A stretch of 64,000 nucleotides of DNA from assembly GCF_029537235.1 (NCBI RefSeq), contig NZ_CP120638.1:558001-622000 (forward strand). Reading direction: 5' to 3'. The position numbers and the translations under genes were made by a program. The stretch comes from Rhizobium sp. 32-5/1 (GTDB lineage Bacteria; Pseudomonadota; Alphaproteobacteria; Rhizobiales; Rhizobiaceae). This document shows positions 22,090-33,517 of this stretch, piece by piece; position 1 is the first letter of the stretch, and each line of letters starts with the position of its first letter. The notes beneath the pieces are model-generated. The model made no database searches, was not told where the DNA came from, and saw only the letters and a program-made list of their open reading frames with translations.

Positions 22090-23418
22090 TTATCTCGATG
22101 CAATCAGCTTGTTGATAGCCGCATCGATGGTCATCGTCTCGCGCGCGCCGGTCAGGCGATCCTTGATCTCGACTTCGCCATTGGCGACGGCGCGCGGGCC
22201 GGCGACTATCTGCACCGGCACGCCGATCAGGTCCGCCGTTGCAAACTTGGTACCGGCACGATCGTCGGTGTCGTCGTAAAGCATGTCAAAACCCGCCTTC
22301 GAAAGGCTGGCATAGATCGTATCGCAGGCCGTGTCGCAGGCGGCATCACCGGATTTCATGTTGATCACGACAGCATCGAACGGTGCAACGGACTTCGGCC
22401 AGATGATGCCGTTCTCGTCATGCGACGCCTCGATGATCGCCGGCACGAGGCGTGTCGGCCCGATGCCGTAGGATCCCATGTGGACGGTGTGTTCCTTGCC
22501 GTCGGGCCCTTGCACCTTGGCACCCATGGTTTCGGAATATTTCGTGCCAAAATAGAAGATATGGCCGACCTCGATGCCGCGGGCCGAAAGACGCGCATCC
22601 TCGGAAATACCGTTGAACGCAGCTTCGTCGTGCATTTCCGACGTCGCGGCATAGTCCGATGTCCAGCCATCAAATATCGCCTGGAGGCCGGCCTTGTCGT
22701 CGAAATCGGTATCGATGCCCGGAATGTCGCGATCCAGGAAGCTCTTGTGACAGAAGACTTCCGATTCTCCGGTATCGGCCAGGATGATGAATTCATGGCT
22801 GTGATTGCCGCCGATCGGGCCGGTATCGGCGCGCATCGGGATCGCGCGAAGGCCGAGCCGATCGAACGTCCGCAGATAGGCCGCGAACATCTTGTTATAG
22901 GAATGGATCGCGTCATCCTTCGTCAGATCGAAGGAATAGGCATCCTTCATCAGGAATTCGCGCGAGCGCATCGTGCCGAAACGCGGACGGCGTTCGTCAC
23001 GGAATTTGAGCTGGATATGATAGAGATTGAGCGGCAAGTTCTTGTAGGACTTGACGTAGGAGCGGAACACATCGGTGATCATTTCCTCGTTCGTCGGGCC
23101 GTACAGCATGTCGCGCTTGTTGCGATCCTTGATGCGCAGCATTTCATCGCCATAGGCCTCGTAGCGACCGCTTTCCTGCCAGAGCTCAGCCGACTGCAGG
23201 GTGGGCATCAGAAGCTCGATGGCTCCGGCGCGATTCTGCTCCTCGCGGACAATAGCGTTGACCTTGTCCAGAACCCGCTTGCCGAGCGGCAGCCAGGTAT
23301 AGATGCCTGCCGACTGCTGGCGGATCATGCCGGCACGCAGCATGAGGCGGTGAGAGACGATCTCCGCTTCCTTTGGGTTTTCCTTCAGAATGGGCATGAA
23401 AAAGCGGGACAGGCGCAT
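22090..23418 (-). CDS. proS: Prolyl-tRNA synthetase (short, alphaproteobacterial type)
   Basis: Charges tRNA-Pro. 442 residues, the short form without the editing insertion domain between motifs 2 and 3. Class II signatures are visible: motif 1 region ([20 protein letters not shown]), motif 2 ([21 protein letters not shown]) and motif 3 ([14 protein letters not shown]). Upstream of lolC in the same direction with 10 bases between. A structured leader lies at 23613-23740. Confidence 0.96.
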   Translation of the reverse strand: MRLSRFFMPILKENPKEAEIVSHRLMLRAGMIRQQSAGIYTWLPLGKRVLDKVNAIVREEQNRAGAIELLMPTLQSAELWQESGRYEAYGDEMLRIKDRNKRDMLYGPTNEEMITDVFRSYVKSYKNLPLNLYHIQLKFRDERRPRFGTMRSREFLMKDAYSFDLTKDDAIHSYNKMFAAYLRTFDRLGLRAIPMRADTGPIGGNHSHEFIILADTGESEVFCHKSFLDRDIPGIDTDFDDKAGLQAIFDGWTSDYAATSEMHDEAAFNGISEDARLSARGIEVGHIFYFGTKYSETMGAKVQGPDGKEHTVHMGSYGIGPTRLVPAIIEASHDENGIIWPKSVAPFDAVVINMKSGDAACDTACDTIYASLSKAGFDMLYDDTDDRAGTKFATADLIGVPVQIVAGPRAVANGEVEIKDRLTGARETMTIDAAINKLIASR

Positions 23419-23612
23419 GGATGGGTTCCAGAATGAATGAACTTCGCCCTATCTTCGGATTCGGGCGAAATAACGTTGAGCGAAACGGCCTTGCGCGAAA
23501 CGGGATCGGCGACCGAACGCCATTCCGTCTCGCAGGGCGCACATCGTTTCCAGGAGGGTGATTCCGCAAAGAAAAGCAGTGTGGCACTGTGCGTTCATAA
23601 ACGCTTCGAAGC

Positions 23613-23740
23613 AGGAAGAAAACCCGTCATCAAGAGGTGACGGGAGACACGCAGAAGCCCTGCAAACCCTGAATAAATCAGGCCTGAACGCCGTGCCGGA
23701 AAGGCACGGTAGTAACAGGATTATAGATAGGCTTGTCAAC
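23613..23740 (-). promoter_or_regulatory. Structured leader or small RNA upstream of proS
   Basis: Reading the minus strand: a TTGACA (23739-23734) and a TATAAT (23725-23720) too close together for one promoter, hairpin CCGTGCC/GGCACGG (23709-23691), hairpin CCTGA/TCAGG (23682-23668), then hairpin CCCGTCA/TGACGGG (23644-23623) followed by TTTTCTTCC. The last element looks like a terminator about 195 bases before the proS start. It could attenuate proS or end a separate small RNA. Confidence 0.45.
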
Positions 23741-23819
23741 GGAAAAATTTACTTCAAGTGTAACAAAAATGCAAAAAAATCAGATGACAGCGCCCATTCT
23801 TTGAGCTAGTTTTGGCTCA

Positions 23820-23967
23820 GAAAAGAGGCAGGGAGATTAAATTCTTGTCGATTTCGCGGTCAAGTCTTGGGAGGATAAGATCTTAGGCGCGGTTATACGC
23901 AGCCACCGGTAACGGATAAGGGTCACGCGATACTTAAATAAACAAGGCTTTTAGCCTTGTTTTTTTG
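23820..23967 (+). ncRNA. Candidate trans-encoded small RNA, alpha-r9-like position
   Basis: A noncoding plus-strand stretch of about 148 nt, oriented opposite to its flanking genes proS and DUF1467, that ends in a strong terminator. ATGACA-N17-TAGTTT (23784-23812) is a plausible promoter giving this 5' end. As I recall, the rhizobial alpha-r9 family (Smr9C of Sinorhizobium meliloti) is about this length and lies next to proS; identity is inferred from position and size, not from alignment. Confidence 0.5.
23941..23967 (+). terminator. Rho-independent terminator of the small RNA
   Basis: AACAAGGC-TTTTA-GCCTTGTT followed by a run of seven T (counting the arm end), a textbook plus-strand terminator with no plus-strand protein gene before it. 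Confidence 0.85.
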
Positions 23968-24132
23968 GCTTTTTGGCTGGGCCTATCCATCTGTCTTTCC
24001 CTACGAATATCCTATTGTGTCTTTATTTTGTTGCTCCGGCGGACACAGACACGACCAGATCGCCGCACAGCAGCCTTCCTGACTCGAGCGAAGTCACATC
24101 AATGGCGACATCCGACCGAGGATTCCTTGCGA

Positions 24133-24402
24133 TCAATAAAACTTGGGCGCGAATTGCGGGATGGAATCGATGCCGTAACCGAGACGCACCGAGACGACAT
24201 ACCAGGCAAGATGAATGACCGCCGCAAGAACGGTGGTCAGCAGGAAAATCCGCCCTGCCCTGAACCGCGCCGGCGCGCTTTCGACGCTGCCGGGGACGAC
24301 CTCTTTTTCTTCAGCCTGGGTCCGCATGCCGATCGGCAGAACTGCAAAAAGCGTCAGCCACCAGATTATGAAATAGATCGCGAAAGTCGAGAATATAGGC
24401 AT
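24133..24402 (-). CDS. DUF1467 family membrane protein
   Basis: Small conserved inner-membrane protein, 89 residues from ATG 24402 (MPIFSTFAIYFIIWW). Two hydrophobic helices flank a loop with the family signature VLPIGMRTQAEE. Function unknown; confined largely to alphaproteobacteria and usually found near mce and proS. The 23419-24132 stretch between it and proS holds the RNA features listed and no protein gene. Confidence 0.85.
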   Translation of the reverse strand: MPIFSTFAIYFIIWWLTLFAVLPIGMRTQAEEKEVVPGSVESAPARFRAGRIFLLTTVLAAVIHLAWYVVSVRLGYGIDSIPQFAPKFY

Positions 24403-24501
24403 TGGCGGTCCCGCTCGTGTCGGCCCTGTCAAAATCAGCGCTCGGCGCCCCTTATATAGCGATGATCAGGGCTGCACAAACCGATTGCTCGCGCCGTTCT
24501 G

Positions 24502-24906
24502 TCACACCTGTTCCAGTTCGATCAGCGTGCCGAAAAAGCCTTTGGGATGCAGGAAGAGCACGGGCTTGCCATGCGCACCGATCTTCGGATGTCCATCGCC
24601 GAGGATGCGGGCGCCAGAGGCGACTAGGCTATCGCGTGCAGCGAGGATGTCGTCGACTTCGTAGCAGATGTGGTGCATGCCGCCGTCCGGATTTTTCGCC
24701 AAGAATGCGGCGATGGGCGATTGCTGACCGAGCGGTTCCAGCAGTTCAACCTTGGTGTTCGGTAGCAGGACGAAAACGACGGTGACACCGTGTTCCGGCA
24801 GCGCCTGTGGCTCGGTGACGGTTGCCCCAAGTGTGGCGCGGTAGCTTTCAACCGCCGCTGCCAGATCGGGAACGGCCAGCGCTATGTGATTGACCCGTCC
24901 GAGCAT
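24502..24906 (-). CDS. mce: Methylmalonyl-CoA epimerase
   Basis: Vicinal-oxygen-chelate (glyoxalase) fold enzyme that interconverts (R)- and (S)-methylmalonyl-CoA in propionate metabolism. 134 residues from ATG 24906 (MLGRVNHIALAVPDL). Metal ligands are visible as His in VNHIA, His in MHHICYEV and Glu in IELEQ; the C-terminal FLHPKGFFGTLIELEQV is typical. Downstream of rnj on the same strand. Confidence 0.9.
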   Translation of the reverse strand: MLGRVNHIALAVPDLAAAVESYRATLGATVTEPQALPEHGVTVVFVLLPNTKVELLEPLGQQSPIAAFLAKNPDGGMHHICYEVDDILAARDSLVASGARILGDGHPKIGAHGKPVLFLHPKGFFGTLIELEQV

Positions 24907-24967
24907 CGGCTTCTCCTCTAGAACATCCAACCGCCGCCTTCATAGAAAAGCGGCGGCTAGGCGTCCA

Positions 24968-26635
24968 TCAGACTTTGGTCACGAAAACCGTAACCACAGG
25001 CTTCTTGCCCCAGACCTCGTTGGCCGTTCCGCGCACAGCACGACGCACGGCTTCCTGTACCAGGGCCAAATCCTTGCGCTTGGCCCGCGGAATGCTTTCG
25101 ACGGCGCCCAGAACGGCGTCGTAGAGCGTGTCGTTCATATCCTCGCCTTCGTCGTCGAACTCCGGCAGGCCGATCGGCACGACGATCGGATCCTCGAGGA
25201 AATCGAGACGGCTGTCGAGCACGACATTGACCGAGACATGGCCGGCAAAGGAGAGTTTGCGGCGGTCGCCGATGCCCATTTCCTCGAAGTCACCGATCAG
25301 GCTGCCGTCCTTGAAGATGCGGCCATGTTCGGCAGTGCCGATCACGGTTGCAGGACCTGGAGCAAGCCGCAGGATGTCGCCATTGCGAACCCGCGGCACG
25401 GTCTTGATGCCGGACTGCAGGCCGAGTTCGCCCTGGGCGACCAGATGCGCTGCCTCGCCATGAACAGGTACGAGAATCTGCGGGCGCGTCCATTCATACA
25501 TCTGCTGCAACTCGTTGCGGCGTGGATGACCCGACACATGCACCAGCGCTTCGTTGTCGGTGATGATGTGGATGCCCTGCTCGACGAGGCCGTTCTTGAT
25601 GTCGTTGATCGCCTTCTCGTTGCCGGGAATGGCGCGGGACGAAAACACCACCGTGTCGCCGGCCGAAAACGCGACATTGCGCATCTCGTCACGCGCGATC
25701 TTGGCGAGCGCCGCGCGCGATTCGCCCTGGCTTCCCGTGAGAATGACGACCACCTTGTCGCGTGGGATGTAGCCGAACTCGTCCTCGGCGATGAAGGGGT
25801 CGAGACCTTCCATGAGGCCGACATCACGGGCCACGTTGCAGACACGCTTCATCGAGCTGCCCAGCAGCAGGACTTCGCGGCCAGCGGCCGAGGCGGCCTT
25901 GGCGATGGAGCGGATACGGCCGACATTCGACGAGAAGGTGGTGATGGCCACGCGGCCTTCGGCGTTCTGGATAATCTTCGTCAAGCTGGACGAAACCTCA
26001 TCCTCAGAGGGCGACACGCCGTCACGCATCGCATTGGTGCTGTCGCACATCAGCGCCAGAACGCCCTCGTCGCCGACAGCACGGAAGCGCGCCTCGTCGG
26101 TGAATGGACCAAGAGATGGCGCATGGTCGATCTTCCAGTCGCCCGTATGGATCAGGTTACCCAGCGGCGTGCGGATCACCAGAGACATCGGCTCGGGGAT
26201 CGAATGGTTGACCCCGATGGCCTCGATCTCAAAGGGACCGATATTGATGCGGTCGCCTTCCTTGAAGATCGTGATCGGCACCTCGGCCCGGCTACGCTCG
26301 TAGGAACGCTTGGCTTCCAGCATGCCGGCCGTGAACGGCGAGGCGTAGACTGGAACGTTGAGGCCGGGCCAGAGATCGGCCAGTGCGCCATAGTGATCTT
26401 CATGAGCATGCGTGATGATGATGCCCTTGAGGTTCTTGCGCTCCTGCGCGAGGAACCGGATATCGGGCAGCACCAGATCGACACCCGGAAGATCGGGGCC
26501 GGGGAACGTCACGCCGCAATCGACCATGATCCACTGTCGGTGGCCCGGCGCACCATAGCCATAAAGGCCAAGGTTCATGCCGATTTCGCCAACCCCGCCG
26601 AGTGGGAGAAAGACAAGTTCTTCTGGTTTGGTCAT
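24968..26635 (-). CDS. rnj: Ribonuclease J
   Basis: Metallo-beta-lactamase/beta-CASP exo- and endoribonuclease, 555 residues. The zinc motif THAHEDHYGAL has His76, His78, Asp80 and His81; GDWKID and SGHPRRNEL (beta-CASP motif C) follow. In rhizobia RNase J takes part in rRNA maturation and mRNA decay. It lies 19 bases after birA in the nuo-birA-rnj-mce run. Confidence 0.94.
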   Translation of the reverse strand: MTKPEELVFLPLGGVGEIGMNLGLYGYGAPGHRQWIMVDCGVTFPGPDLPGVDLVLPDIRFLAQERKNLKGIIITHAHEDHYGALADLWPGLNVPVYASPFTAGMLEAKRSYERSRAEVPITIFKEGDRINIGPFEIEAIGVNHSIPEPMSLVIRTPLGNLIHTGDWKIDHAPSLGPFTDEARFRAVGDEGVLALMCDSTNAMRDGVSPSEDEVSSSLTKIIQNAEGRVAITTFSSNVGRIRSIAKAASAAGREVLLLGSSMKRVCNVARDVGLMEGLDPFIAEDEFGYIPRDKVVVILTGSQGESRAALAKIARDEMRNVAFSAGDTVVFSSRAIPGNEKAINDIKNGLVEQGIHIITDNEALVHVSGHPRRNELQQMYEWTRPQILVPVHGEAAHLVAQGELGLQSGIKTVPRVRNGDILRLAPGPATVIGTAEHGRIFKDGSLIGDFEEMGIGDRRKLSFAGHVSVNVVLDSRLDFLEDPIVVPIGLPEFDDEGEDMNDTLYDAVLGAVESIPRAKRKDLALVQEAVRRAVRGTANEVWGKKPVVTVFVTKV

Positions 26636-26654
26636 TCTTGGGTTATGCCTTGTT

Positions 26655-27422
26655 TCATCCGAAAAATACGTCGCCGGCAGCGATATGCTGCATCGCGCCC
26701 GACCCGAGGTCGAGCATCAGCCGGCCATCCTCGTCAATCCCGGCAAAACGCCCCGACAGGGAGCGATCCGGCAGATTGACCGTTATCTTTTCACCAATTC
26801 CGCTCGCCACCGCACGCCACTCGGCGATGATGGCCTTAATACCCCTGCCCCTGTCCCAAAGATCCAGCGCTTCCGCCATGGTCCGGAACAGGTGGGCAAA
26901 TAATTCGTCCGGCGAAATACTCGCCCCTTCGGCCTGTAGGCTGGTGACCGGATACAGCCCGTGATCCGGCGCAATGGCAACATTGATGCCGCAGCCGATT
27001 ACCAGCGCATGATGGCCGCCCGGCAGCCCCTCGCCTTCGAGCAGGATACCGCAGGTCTTCTTTCCCGCAATCAGAATATCGTTCGGCCATTTGACGGTGA
27101 CCGGGTTCGCGCCAAACGGCATGACACCTTGTATCGCGCGCTGCACCGCCACGGCAACCGCCAAAGGCAGAGAATGCAGCCGTTCCATAGGCGCCGGATC
27201 GATCAGCAGCAGGGACGCATAGAGATTGCCCGGCTCGGAGAGCCAAGCCCGCCCGCGTCGGCCACGTCCCTCCGTCTGGCGCGGCGCCGTTACCCAGTGC
27301 AATCCCGGATCGCCGGCACGGGCGCGCAGCAGGCATTCGGTGTTCGTGGACCCGGCTTCGCTAAGCGCAGTATGCCGAAAGTCCTCCAGCGTTAAACGCC
27401 CGGTGCGGGCGTCGCCGCTCAA
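26655..27422 (-). CDS. birA: Biotin-[acetyl-CoA-carboxylase] ligase
   Basis: Attaches biotin to biotin-carboxyl-carrier proteins. 255 residues, lacking the N-terminal helix-turn-helix of E. coli BirA, so a ligase without repressor function. The biotinyl-AMP loop [16 protein letters not shown] and VKWPNDI are visible. The TTG start at 27422 overlaps the nuoN stop TGA, implying coupling to the complex I operon. The overlap decides the start; no ATG fits. Confidence 0.92.
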   Translation of the reverse strand: MSGDARTGRLTLEDFRHTALSEAGSTNTECLLRARAGDPGLHWVTAPRQTEGRGRRGRAWLSEPGNLYASLLLIDPAPMERLHSLPLAVAVAVQRAIQGVMPFGANPVTVKWPNDILIAGKKTCGILLEGEGLPGGHHALVIGCGINVAIAPDHGLYPVTSLQAEGASISPDELFAHLFRTMAEALDLWDRGRGIKAIIAEWRAVASGIGEKITVNLPDRSLSGRFAGIDEDGRLMLDLGSGAMQHIAAGDVFFG

Positions 27423-28882
27423 AAGAACGTCCGGGCGGCGACTTCCGCAGCGGTTCCGATCGGACCGCCGATCAGCACATAGCCGAGAACGAAGAGACCG
27501 GAGAGGCCGTAGACAAGCCGCAACTCGCCCGCCGGACGGGCAAACTCGCCCTTGGGCTCATCGAACCACATCAGCTTGATGACCCGCAGGTAATAATAGG
27601 CACCGACCACGGAAGCGAGCACACCGATGATCGACAGCGCGTAGAGATCCGCTTCGATGGCGGCGACGAAGACGAAATACTTGGCGAAGAAGCCGGCGAG
27701 CGGCGGAATGCCTGCCAGCGAGAACATCAGGATGGTCAGCACGGTCGCCATGAAGGGATTGGTCTGCGACAGGCCGGCAAGATCGTTGACCTGTTCGACA
27801 TGGGCGCCTTCCTTGCGGCGCATCGCCATGATGCAGGCAAAGGTGCCGAGCGTCATGACCATGTAGATGAGCATGTAGAGAACGACGCCCTGGACGCCGG
27901 CGACCGAGCCTGCGGCAAGGCCGACAAGCGCATAGCCCATGTGACCAATCGAGGAATAGGCCATCAGTCGCTTGATGTTGTTTTGTCCGATGGCGGCAAA
28001 CGAGCCAAGGAGCATCGAGGCGATCGAGATGAACACGATGATCTGCTGCCAGTCATGAACGATCGGTTCGAAGGCGATCGTGACGATCCTCACCAGCATG
28101 GCCATCGCAGCAACCTTCGGTGCTGCGGCGAAGAATGCGGTGACGGGCGTCGGCGCGCCTTCGTAGACGTCCGGCGTCCACATGTGGAACGGCACGGCCG
28201 AAATCTTGAAGGCAATGCCGGCAAGCACGAAGACAAGGCCGAAAACGAGCCCGAGCGAACGACCTTCAGCCGTCAGCGCCGTGGCAATTTCCTGGAATCC
28301 GGTATGACCGGTAAAACCGTAGACCAGCGACATGCCGTAAAGCAGCATGCCCGACGACAACGCACCGAGAACGAAGTATTTCAGACCGGCTTCGGTCGAA
28401 CGCAGGTTGTCGCGATTGATCGCGGCAACGACATACAGCGCCAAGGACTGCAGTTCGAGCGAGATATAGAGCGACATCAGGTCGTTTGCCGAGATCATCA
28501 AGAGCATGCCGAGCGTCGACAGCACGATCAGCACTGGGTATTCGAAACGGTCGATACCGGCCGAACGCGCCTGCCCTGCCGACATGATCAGCGCCACCAC
28601 CGAACCGATCAGCGCCAACACCTTCATGAACTTCGCGAACGGGTCCGAGATGAAGGCGCCGTTATAGGCCTGGCCATCACCGGTCTTCAGCACCAGCCAT
28701 GCACCCGCCACGATCAGCACGCCGACGGCAAGACCGGTGACCGTGCCGGTCGATTTCTCGCCGGAAAACACGCCGACCATCAAAAGCACCAGTGCGCCGA
28801 CCGCAAGGATCAGCTCCGGTGTCGAAAGGGTCAGGCTCGCAAGGATTGTTTCAGCGGTCATGTCCATTGGTCCTGTCGTCAT
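27419..28882 (-). CDS. nuoN: NADH-quinone oxidoreductase subunit N
   Basis: Antiporter-like proton-pumping membrane subunit of respiratory complex I. 487 residues, about 14 hydrophobic helices, with conserved [11 protein letters not shown] and VRIVTIAF segments typical of the family. The first ATG (28882) overlaps the nuoM stop as ATGA, supporting that start, although an ATG at 28861 also gives a good N-terminus. Last nuo gene of the operon. Confidence 0.95.
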   Translation of the reverse strand: MTTGPMDMTAETILASLTLSTPELILAVGALVLLMVGVFSGEKSTGTVTGLAVGVLIVAGAWLVLKTGDGQAYNGAFISDPFAKFMKVLALIGSVVALIMSAGQARSAGIDRFEYPVLIVLSTLGMLLMISANDLMSLYISLELQSLALYVVAAINRDNLRSTEAGLKYFVLGALSSGMLLYGMSLVYGFTGHTGFQEIATALTAEGRSLGLVFGLVFVLAGIAFKISAVPFHMWTPDVYEGAPTPVTAFFAAAPKVAAMAMLVRIVTIAFEPIVHDWQQIIVFISIASMLLGSFAAIGQNNIKRLMAYSSIGHMGYALVGLAAGSVAGVQGVVLYMLIYMVMTLGTFACIMAMRRKEGAHVEQVNDLAGLSQTNPFMATVLTILMFSLAGIPPLAGFFAKYFVFVAAIEADLYALSIIGVLASVVGAYYYLRVIKLMWFDEPKGEFARPAGELRLVYGLSGLFVLGYVLIGGPIGTAAEVAARTFF

Positions 28883-30390
28883 TTCACCGAAAGCGCAACG
28901 TCCTGCGCGGCCTGCAGAGCTGCAGAGTAATTGTTCACGAGCGCATCGACCGAAGCCGCCGTAGCATCGAACACCGGTGCCGGATAGACGCCGAAGAAGA
29001 TGGTCAGCGCAACGAGCGGATAGAGAAGTGCCTTTTCACGGCCCGAGAGATCAAGCAGCGATTTCAGGTTTTCTTTGTCGAGCGTGCCGAAGATCACCCG
29101 GCGATAGAGCCAGAGCGCATAGCAGGCCGACAGGATGACGCCGGTCGTTGCGAAGAACGCGACCCAGGTATTGGCACGGAAGGCACCGAGCAGCGTGGTG
29201 ATTTCGCCAACGAAACCCGAAGTACCCGGCAGGCCGACATTGGCCATCGTCAGGATCAGGAACACCACCGCATATTTCGGCATGTTGTTGACCAGACCGC
29301 CATAGGCGCTGATTTCGCGGGTGTGGGTTCGGTCATAGACAACGCCGACGCAGAGGAAGAGCGCGCCGGAGACGATCCCGTGCGACAGCATCTGATAGAT
29401 CGCACCCTGCACACCCTGAACATTGGCCGCAAAGATACCCATGGTCACATAACCCATATGCGCGACGGACGAGTAGGCGATCAGCTTCTTGATGTCGGAC
29501 TGCATCATCGCCACCAGCGAGGTGTAGATGATCGCGATGACCGACAGCGTGAAGACGAAGGGCGCGAAATAGTCGGATGCCAAGGGGAACATCGGCAGCG
29601 AGAAGCGCAGGAAGCCGTAGCCGCCGAGCTTCAGGAGAACGCCTGCCAGAATGACGGAACCGGCCGTTGGGGCCTGGACGTGCGCATCCGGAAGCCAGGT
29701 ATGGACCGGCCACATCGGCATCTTCACGGCAAACGAGGCGAAGAAGGCCAGCCACAACCATGTCTGCATCTGCGGCGGGAAATTATGGGCGAGCAGTTCT
29801 GCAATATCGGTCGTGCCGGCCTGCCAGTACATCGCCATAATGGCGAGCAGCATCAGAACCGAGCCGAGCAACGTATAGAGAAAGAACTTGTAGGACGCGT
29901 AGACGCGATCCTTGCCGCCCCAGACGCCGATGATGATGAACATCGGAATGAGGCCAGCCTCGAAGAACACGTAGAACAGGACGATGTCGAGCGACACGAA
30001 GACGCCGATCATGAACACTTCCAGCATCAGGAAGGCGATCATGTAGGCCTTCAGGCGCTTTTCGATCGTCAGCCAGCTGGCCACGATGCAGAACGGCATC
30101 AGGAAGGCCGAAAGCACGACGAACAGCATGGAGATGCCGTCCACGCCAAGATGATAGGAAATGCCGGTGCCAAGCCAGGCATGTTTTTCCACCATCTGGA
30201 AGCCCGGATTGGCAGCGTCGAAATCCCACCAGACGATGAGTGACAGGATAAACACCACCAGCGTCGTCAGAAGCGAGATGTTCAGGATGTTGCGGCGTCC
30301 GGAAACGCTGTTCTCGTTGGTCAGCAACAGGAGCGCAATGCCGACCAGCGGCAGGAAGGTGACCGCGGAGAGAATGGGCCAATCGGTCAT
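28879..30390 (-). CDS. nuoM: NADH-quinone oxidoreductase subunit M
   Basis: Antiporter-like membrane subunit of complex I, 503 residues, about 14 helices. The conserved Glu in FEAGLIPMF and Lys in [16 protein letters not shown], which form the proton channel, are present. The start touches the nuoL stop. Confidence 0.96.
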   Translation of the reverse strand: MTDWPILSAVTFLPLVGIALLLLTNENSVSGRRNILNISLLTTLVVFILSLIVWWDFDAANPGFQMVEKHAWLGTGISYHLGVDGISMLFVVLSAFLMPFCIVASWLTIEKRLKAYMIAFLMLEVFMIGVFVSLDIVLFYVFFEAGLIPMFIIIGVWGGKDRVYASYKFFLYTLLGSVLMLLAIMAMYWQAGTTDIAELLAHNFPPQMQTWLWLAFFASFAVKMPMWPVHTWLPDAHVQAPTAGSVILAGVLLKLGGYGFLRFSLPMFPLASDYFAPFVFTLSVIAIIYTSLVAMMQSDIKKLIAYSSVAHMGYVTMGIFAANVQGVQGAIYQMLSHGIVSGALFLCVGVVYDRTHTREISAYGGLVNNMPKYAVVFLILTMANVGLPGTSGFVGEITTLLGAFRANTWVAFFATTGVILSACYALWLYRRVIFGTLDKENLKSLLDLSGREKALLYPLVALTIFFGVYPAPVFDATAASVDALVNNYSAALQAAQDVALSVK

Positions 30391-32411
30391 CAGAAGGAAC
30401 TCCCGAGCATCATCCAGGTAACGAGCGCAGCGATGCCGATCAGCATCACGAACGCGTAGTGATAGAGGTAGCCGGTCTGCAGGCGAACGACACGGTCGGT
30501 GACATCCATGACGCGGGCGGCAATGCCGTTCGGGCCATAGCCGTCGATGACGCGGCCGTCACCCTCTTTCCAGAGGAAGGTGCCGATGCGCTTGGCCGGA
30601 CGGACGAACAGGAAGTCATAGAGTTCGTCGAAGTACCATTTGTTGAGCAGGAACTGGTAGAGCCCGCGATGCTGCTCGGCCAGATATTTCGGCGTTTCCG
30701 GCGAACGGATATACATGTACCAGGCCGTGACGAAGCCGAGGATCATGGCGATGAACGGGCTGAGCTTCACCAGCGCCGGCACGTGATGGAAATGCTCGAG
30801 CACTTCGTTTGCCGGCGACGTGAACAGCGCACCCTGCCAGAATTCTGCATAGTGATGTCCGAAGAAGTTTCCTTCGAAGACTACGCCGGCAAAAACCGCG
30901 CCGATGCCGAGAATGAACAGCGGCACCAGCATGACCATCGGCGATTCATGGACGTGGTGCATGACGTCGTGGCTCGCGCGCGGCTTGCCGTAAAATGTCA
31001 TGAAGATCAGGCGCCAGGAATAGAAGCTGGTAAAGCAGGCGGCGATCACCAGCAGCGTGAAGGCAAAGCCGGACACCGAGGAATGCGCAGCATAGGTTGC
31101 CTCGATGATGATGTCCTTGGAGATAAAGCCGGCAAAGCCGAGCCCCGAGAAGGGAATGCCGACGCCGGTGATTGCCAGCGTGCCGATCATCATCATGGCG
31201 AAGGTCAGCTTGATGTGCGGACGAAGACCGCCCATGTGGCGCATATCCTGCTCGCCATCGACGGCGTGGATGACGGAGCCGGCGCAAAGAAACAGCAGCG
31301 CCTTGAAGAAGGCATGCGTGAACAGGTGGAAGATCGCCGCGCCATAGGCTCCAACGCCGAGCGCCACGAACATATAGCCGAGCTGCGAACAGGTCGAATA
31401 GGCGATGACGCGCTTGATGTCGTTCTGCACGAGGCCGACCGTTGCCGCAAAAAACGCTGTGATCGCGCCGACAACCGTAACAACGGTAAGTGCGGTAGGC
31501 GACAGTTCAAACAGCGGCGACATGCGGGCGACGAGGAAGACGCCCGCGGTAACCATGGTCGCGGCATGAATGAGGGCCGACACGGGGGTCGGGCCTTCCA
31601 TGGCATCCGGCAGCCAGGTGTGCAGCAGGAACTGCGCCGACTTGCCCATGGCACCCATGAACAAAAGCAGGCAGATGCCGGTGATGGCGCCGGCCTTGTC
31701 GAGGTGCATGCCGAAGAGATTGATGACGGCTTCGCCGGCCACATGGGCACCTTCGGCAGCAGCACCGTGGGCTTCCGCCGCCGGCAGATAGGTGGAGGCG
31801 GCCGCAAAGATCGTCTCGAAGCTAACGGAACCAAAGAGAACGAAGACGCCGAAGATGCCGAGCGCGAAACCGAAGTCGCCGACGCGGTTGACAATAAAGG
31901 CCTTCATCGCGGCAGCGGACGCCGACGGCTTCTTGTACCAGAATCCGATCAGAAGATAGGAGGCAAGACCCACCCCTTCCCAGCCGAAGAACATCTGCAG
32001 CAGGTTGTCAGACGTCACCAGCATCAGCATGGCGAAGGTGAAGAGCGACAGATAGGCGAAGAAGCGCGGCCGATGCGGGTCGTGGTGCATGTAGCCGATC
32101 GAATAGATGTGCACCAGGCAGGAGACCGTGTTGACGACCACGAACATGACGGCCGTGAGCGTGTCGACGCGAAATGCCCACTCGGTATCGAACCCGCCGG
32201 ACTGGACCCAGCGCATGACGGAGACCTTGATCATCTCCGTTTCGCCGATCGCGACGTCGAAGAAGACGATCCAGGACAGGACCGCGACAATGATCATGAA
32301 GCCGCTGGTGACGTATTCCGAGGCCTTGGCGCCGATCGACGTTCCAAACAGGCCGGCGATCAGGAAGCCGATCAGGGGCAGAAAGACGACAGCCTTGATA
32401 ATCGTATCCAT
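30390..32411 (-). CDS. nuoL: NADH-quinone oxidoreductase subunit L
   Basis: Largest membrane subunit of complex I, 673 residues, with about 16 helices including the long amphipathic C-terminal helix. The [15 protein letters not shown] segment and [19 protein letters not shown] carry the channel Glu and Lys residues. A His/Gly/Ala-rich periplasmic insert ([14 protein letters not shown], about 210-225) is an ordinary variable loop. Follows nuoK by 7 bases. Confidence 0.96.
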   Translation of the reverse strand: MDTIIKAVVFLPLIGFLIAGLFGTSIGAKASEYVTSGFMIIVAVLSWIVFFDVAIGETEMIKVSVMRWVQSGGFDTEWAFRVDTLTAVMFVVVNTVSCLVHIYSIGYMHHDPHRPRFFAYLSLFTFAMLMLVTSDNLLQMFFGWEGVGLASYLLIGFWYKKPSASAAAMKAFIVNRVGDFGFALGIFGVFVLFGSVSFETIFAAASTYLPAAEAHGAAAEGAHVAGEAVINLFGMHLDKAGAITGICLLLFMGAMGKSAQFLLHTWLPDAMEGPTPVSALIHAATMVTAGVFLVARMSPLFELSPTALTVVTVVGAITAFFAATVGLVQNDIKRVIAYSTCSQLGYMFVALGVGAYGAAIFHLFTHAFFKALLFLCAGSVIHAVDGEQDMRHMGGLRPHIKLTFAMMMIGTLAITGVGIPFSGLGFAGFISKDIIIEATYAAHSSVSGFAFTLLVIAACFTSFYSWRLIFMTFYGKPRASHDVMHHVHESPMVMLVPLFILGIGAVFAGVVFEGNFFGHHYAEFWQGALFTSPANEVLEHFHHVPALVKLSPFIAMILGFVTAWYMYIRSPETPKYLAEQHRGLYQFLLNKWYFDELYDFLFVRPAKRIGTFLWKEGDGRVIDGYGPNGIAARVMDVTDRVVRLQTGYLYHYAFVMLIGIAALVTWMMLGSSF

Positions 32412-32418
32412 GGAGCCC

Positions 32419-32727
32419 TCAGCCCTTCATCATGTTGACGTCTTCCACGGCAATCGAGCCGCGGTTGCGATAGAAGACGACGAGAATTGCAAGTCCGATG
32501 GCCGCTTCGGCAGCAGCCACCGTCAGGATGAACAGCGCGAAGACCTGTCCGGTGATGTCGTTCAGGAACGCCGAGAACGCCACCATGTTGATGTTTACCG
32601 CGAGCAGGATGAGTTCCACTGACATCAGGATGACGATGACGTTTTTCCGGTTCAGGAAGATGCCGAAGACGCCGAGCGTGAAGAGAATGGCGCTGACGGT
32701 CAGATAGTGGGAAATACCGATTTCCAT
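32419..32727 (-). CDS. nuoK: NADH-quinone oxidoreductase subunit K
   Basis: 102 residues, three transmembrane helices with the two conserved buried glutamates (in [11 protein letters not shown] and [10 protein letters not shown]). Part of the proton-transfer path of complex I. Standard length and start (MEIGISHYL). Confidence 0.95.
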   Translation of the reverse strand: MEIGISHYLTVSAILFTLGVFGIFLNRKNVIVILMSVELILLAVNINMVAFSAFLNDITGQVFALFILTVAAAEAAIGLAILVVFYRNRGSIAVEDVNMMKG

Positions 32728-32756
32728 GATGTTTGTTCCTTGACCTCGCGTCCGTC

Positions 32757-33370
32757 TTATAAGCCCTGGCCCGACTTGACCTTGATCACCTCGACGGCGG
32801 TCGCGGGCGTGCGGGCAACCTGTTTGGAAATATCCTGGCGCTTGATGTTGTCGCGGTGACGCAAGGTCAGGACGATGGCGCCGATCATGGCGACGAGAAG
32901 CACAAGGCCGGCAAGCTGGAAGTAATAGATGTAATGCGTGTACAGCACGTCACCGAGTGCTGCCGTGTTGGTGCGATCCGCAACCGCCGGGATCGGCATT
33001 GAGATCGTCTTGGCAATTTCCGGCGAGAACGTGCTGCCGGCAACGACGATGATCAGTTCGGCGGCAAGAATGAGCCCGACCAGAGCACCCACCGGCGCAT
33101 ATTCGAGAGCCCCGGAGCGCAATTCAGCAAAGTCGATGTCGAGCATCATGACGACGAAGAGGAAGAGAACCGCCACGGCGCCGACATAGACGACCAGCAG
33201 GATCATCGCCAGGAATTCAGCACCCGTCAGCAGGAAGAGGCCGGCGGCGTTGAAAAAGGTCAGGATCAGGAACAGCACGGAATAGACCGGGTTCCTGGCC
33301 GAGATCACCATGAAGGCCGACGCCACGGCGACGAAGGCGAAAAGATAGAAAAAAGAGCCTGCAGACCCAT
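32757..33370 (-). CDS. nuoJ: NADH-quinone oxidoreductase subunit J, one apparent frameshift
   Basis: Membrane subunit of complex I, about 204 residues with five helices; [18 protein letters not shown] and [19 protein letters not shown] are diagnostic. The open frame continues upstream into nonsense, but an ATG at 33370 begins MGLQAL in another frame. One extra base in the A6 run at 33349-33354 (plus strand) joins them as MGLQALFFYLFAF, the usual start. I treat it as intact with a homopolymer error. A 147-base gap with hairpins separates it from nuoI. Confidence 0.92.
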
Positions 33371-33517
33371 GATCGGTGCCTTTTTGTCTTCCCCGGATCC
33401 GATGGCCGGGCGGCCACCTTCCCCACTGGCGCACCGGACATTGTCCGGCCCTCGCCCCAAATCTGTTCCGCACCGGCCACCCTATAAGAGTGACCCGATG
33501 CAACGTTCTTCCGCGAC

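Noticed and set aside
24890..26779. 629-codon plus-strand frame over rnj
   Set aside because: Antisense shadow of RNase J, with no binding site or domain.
30459..32438. 659-codon plus-strand frame over nuoL
   Set aside because: Antisense shadow; highly charged artificial composition.
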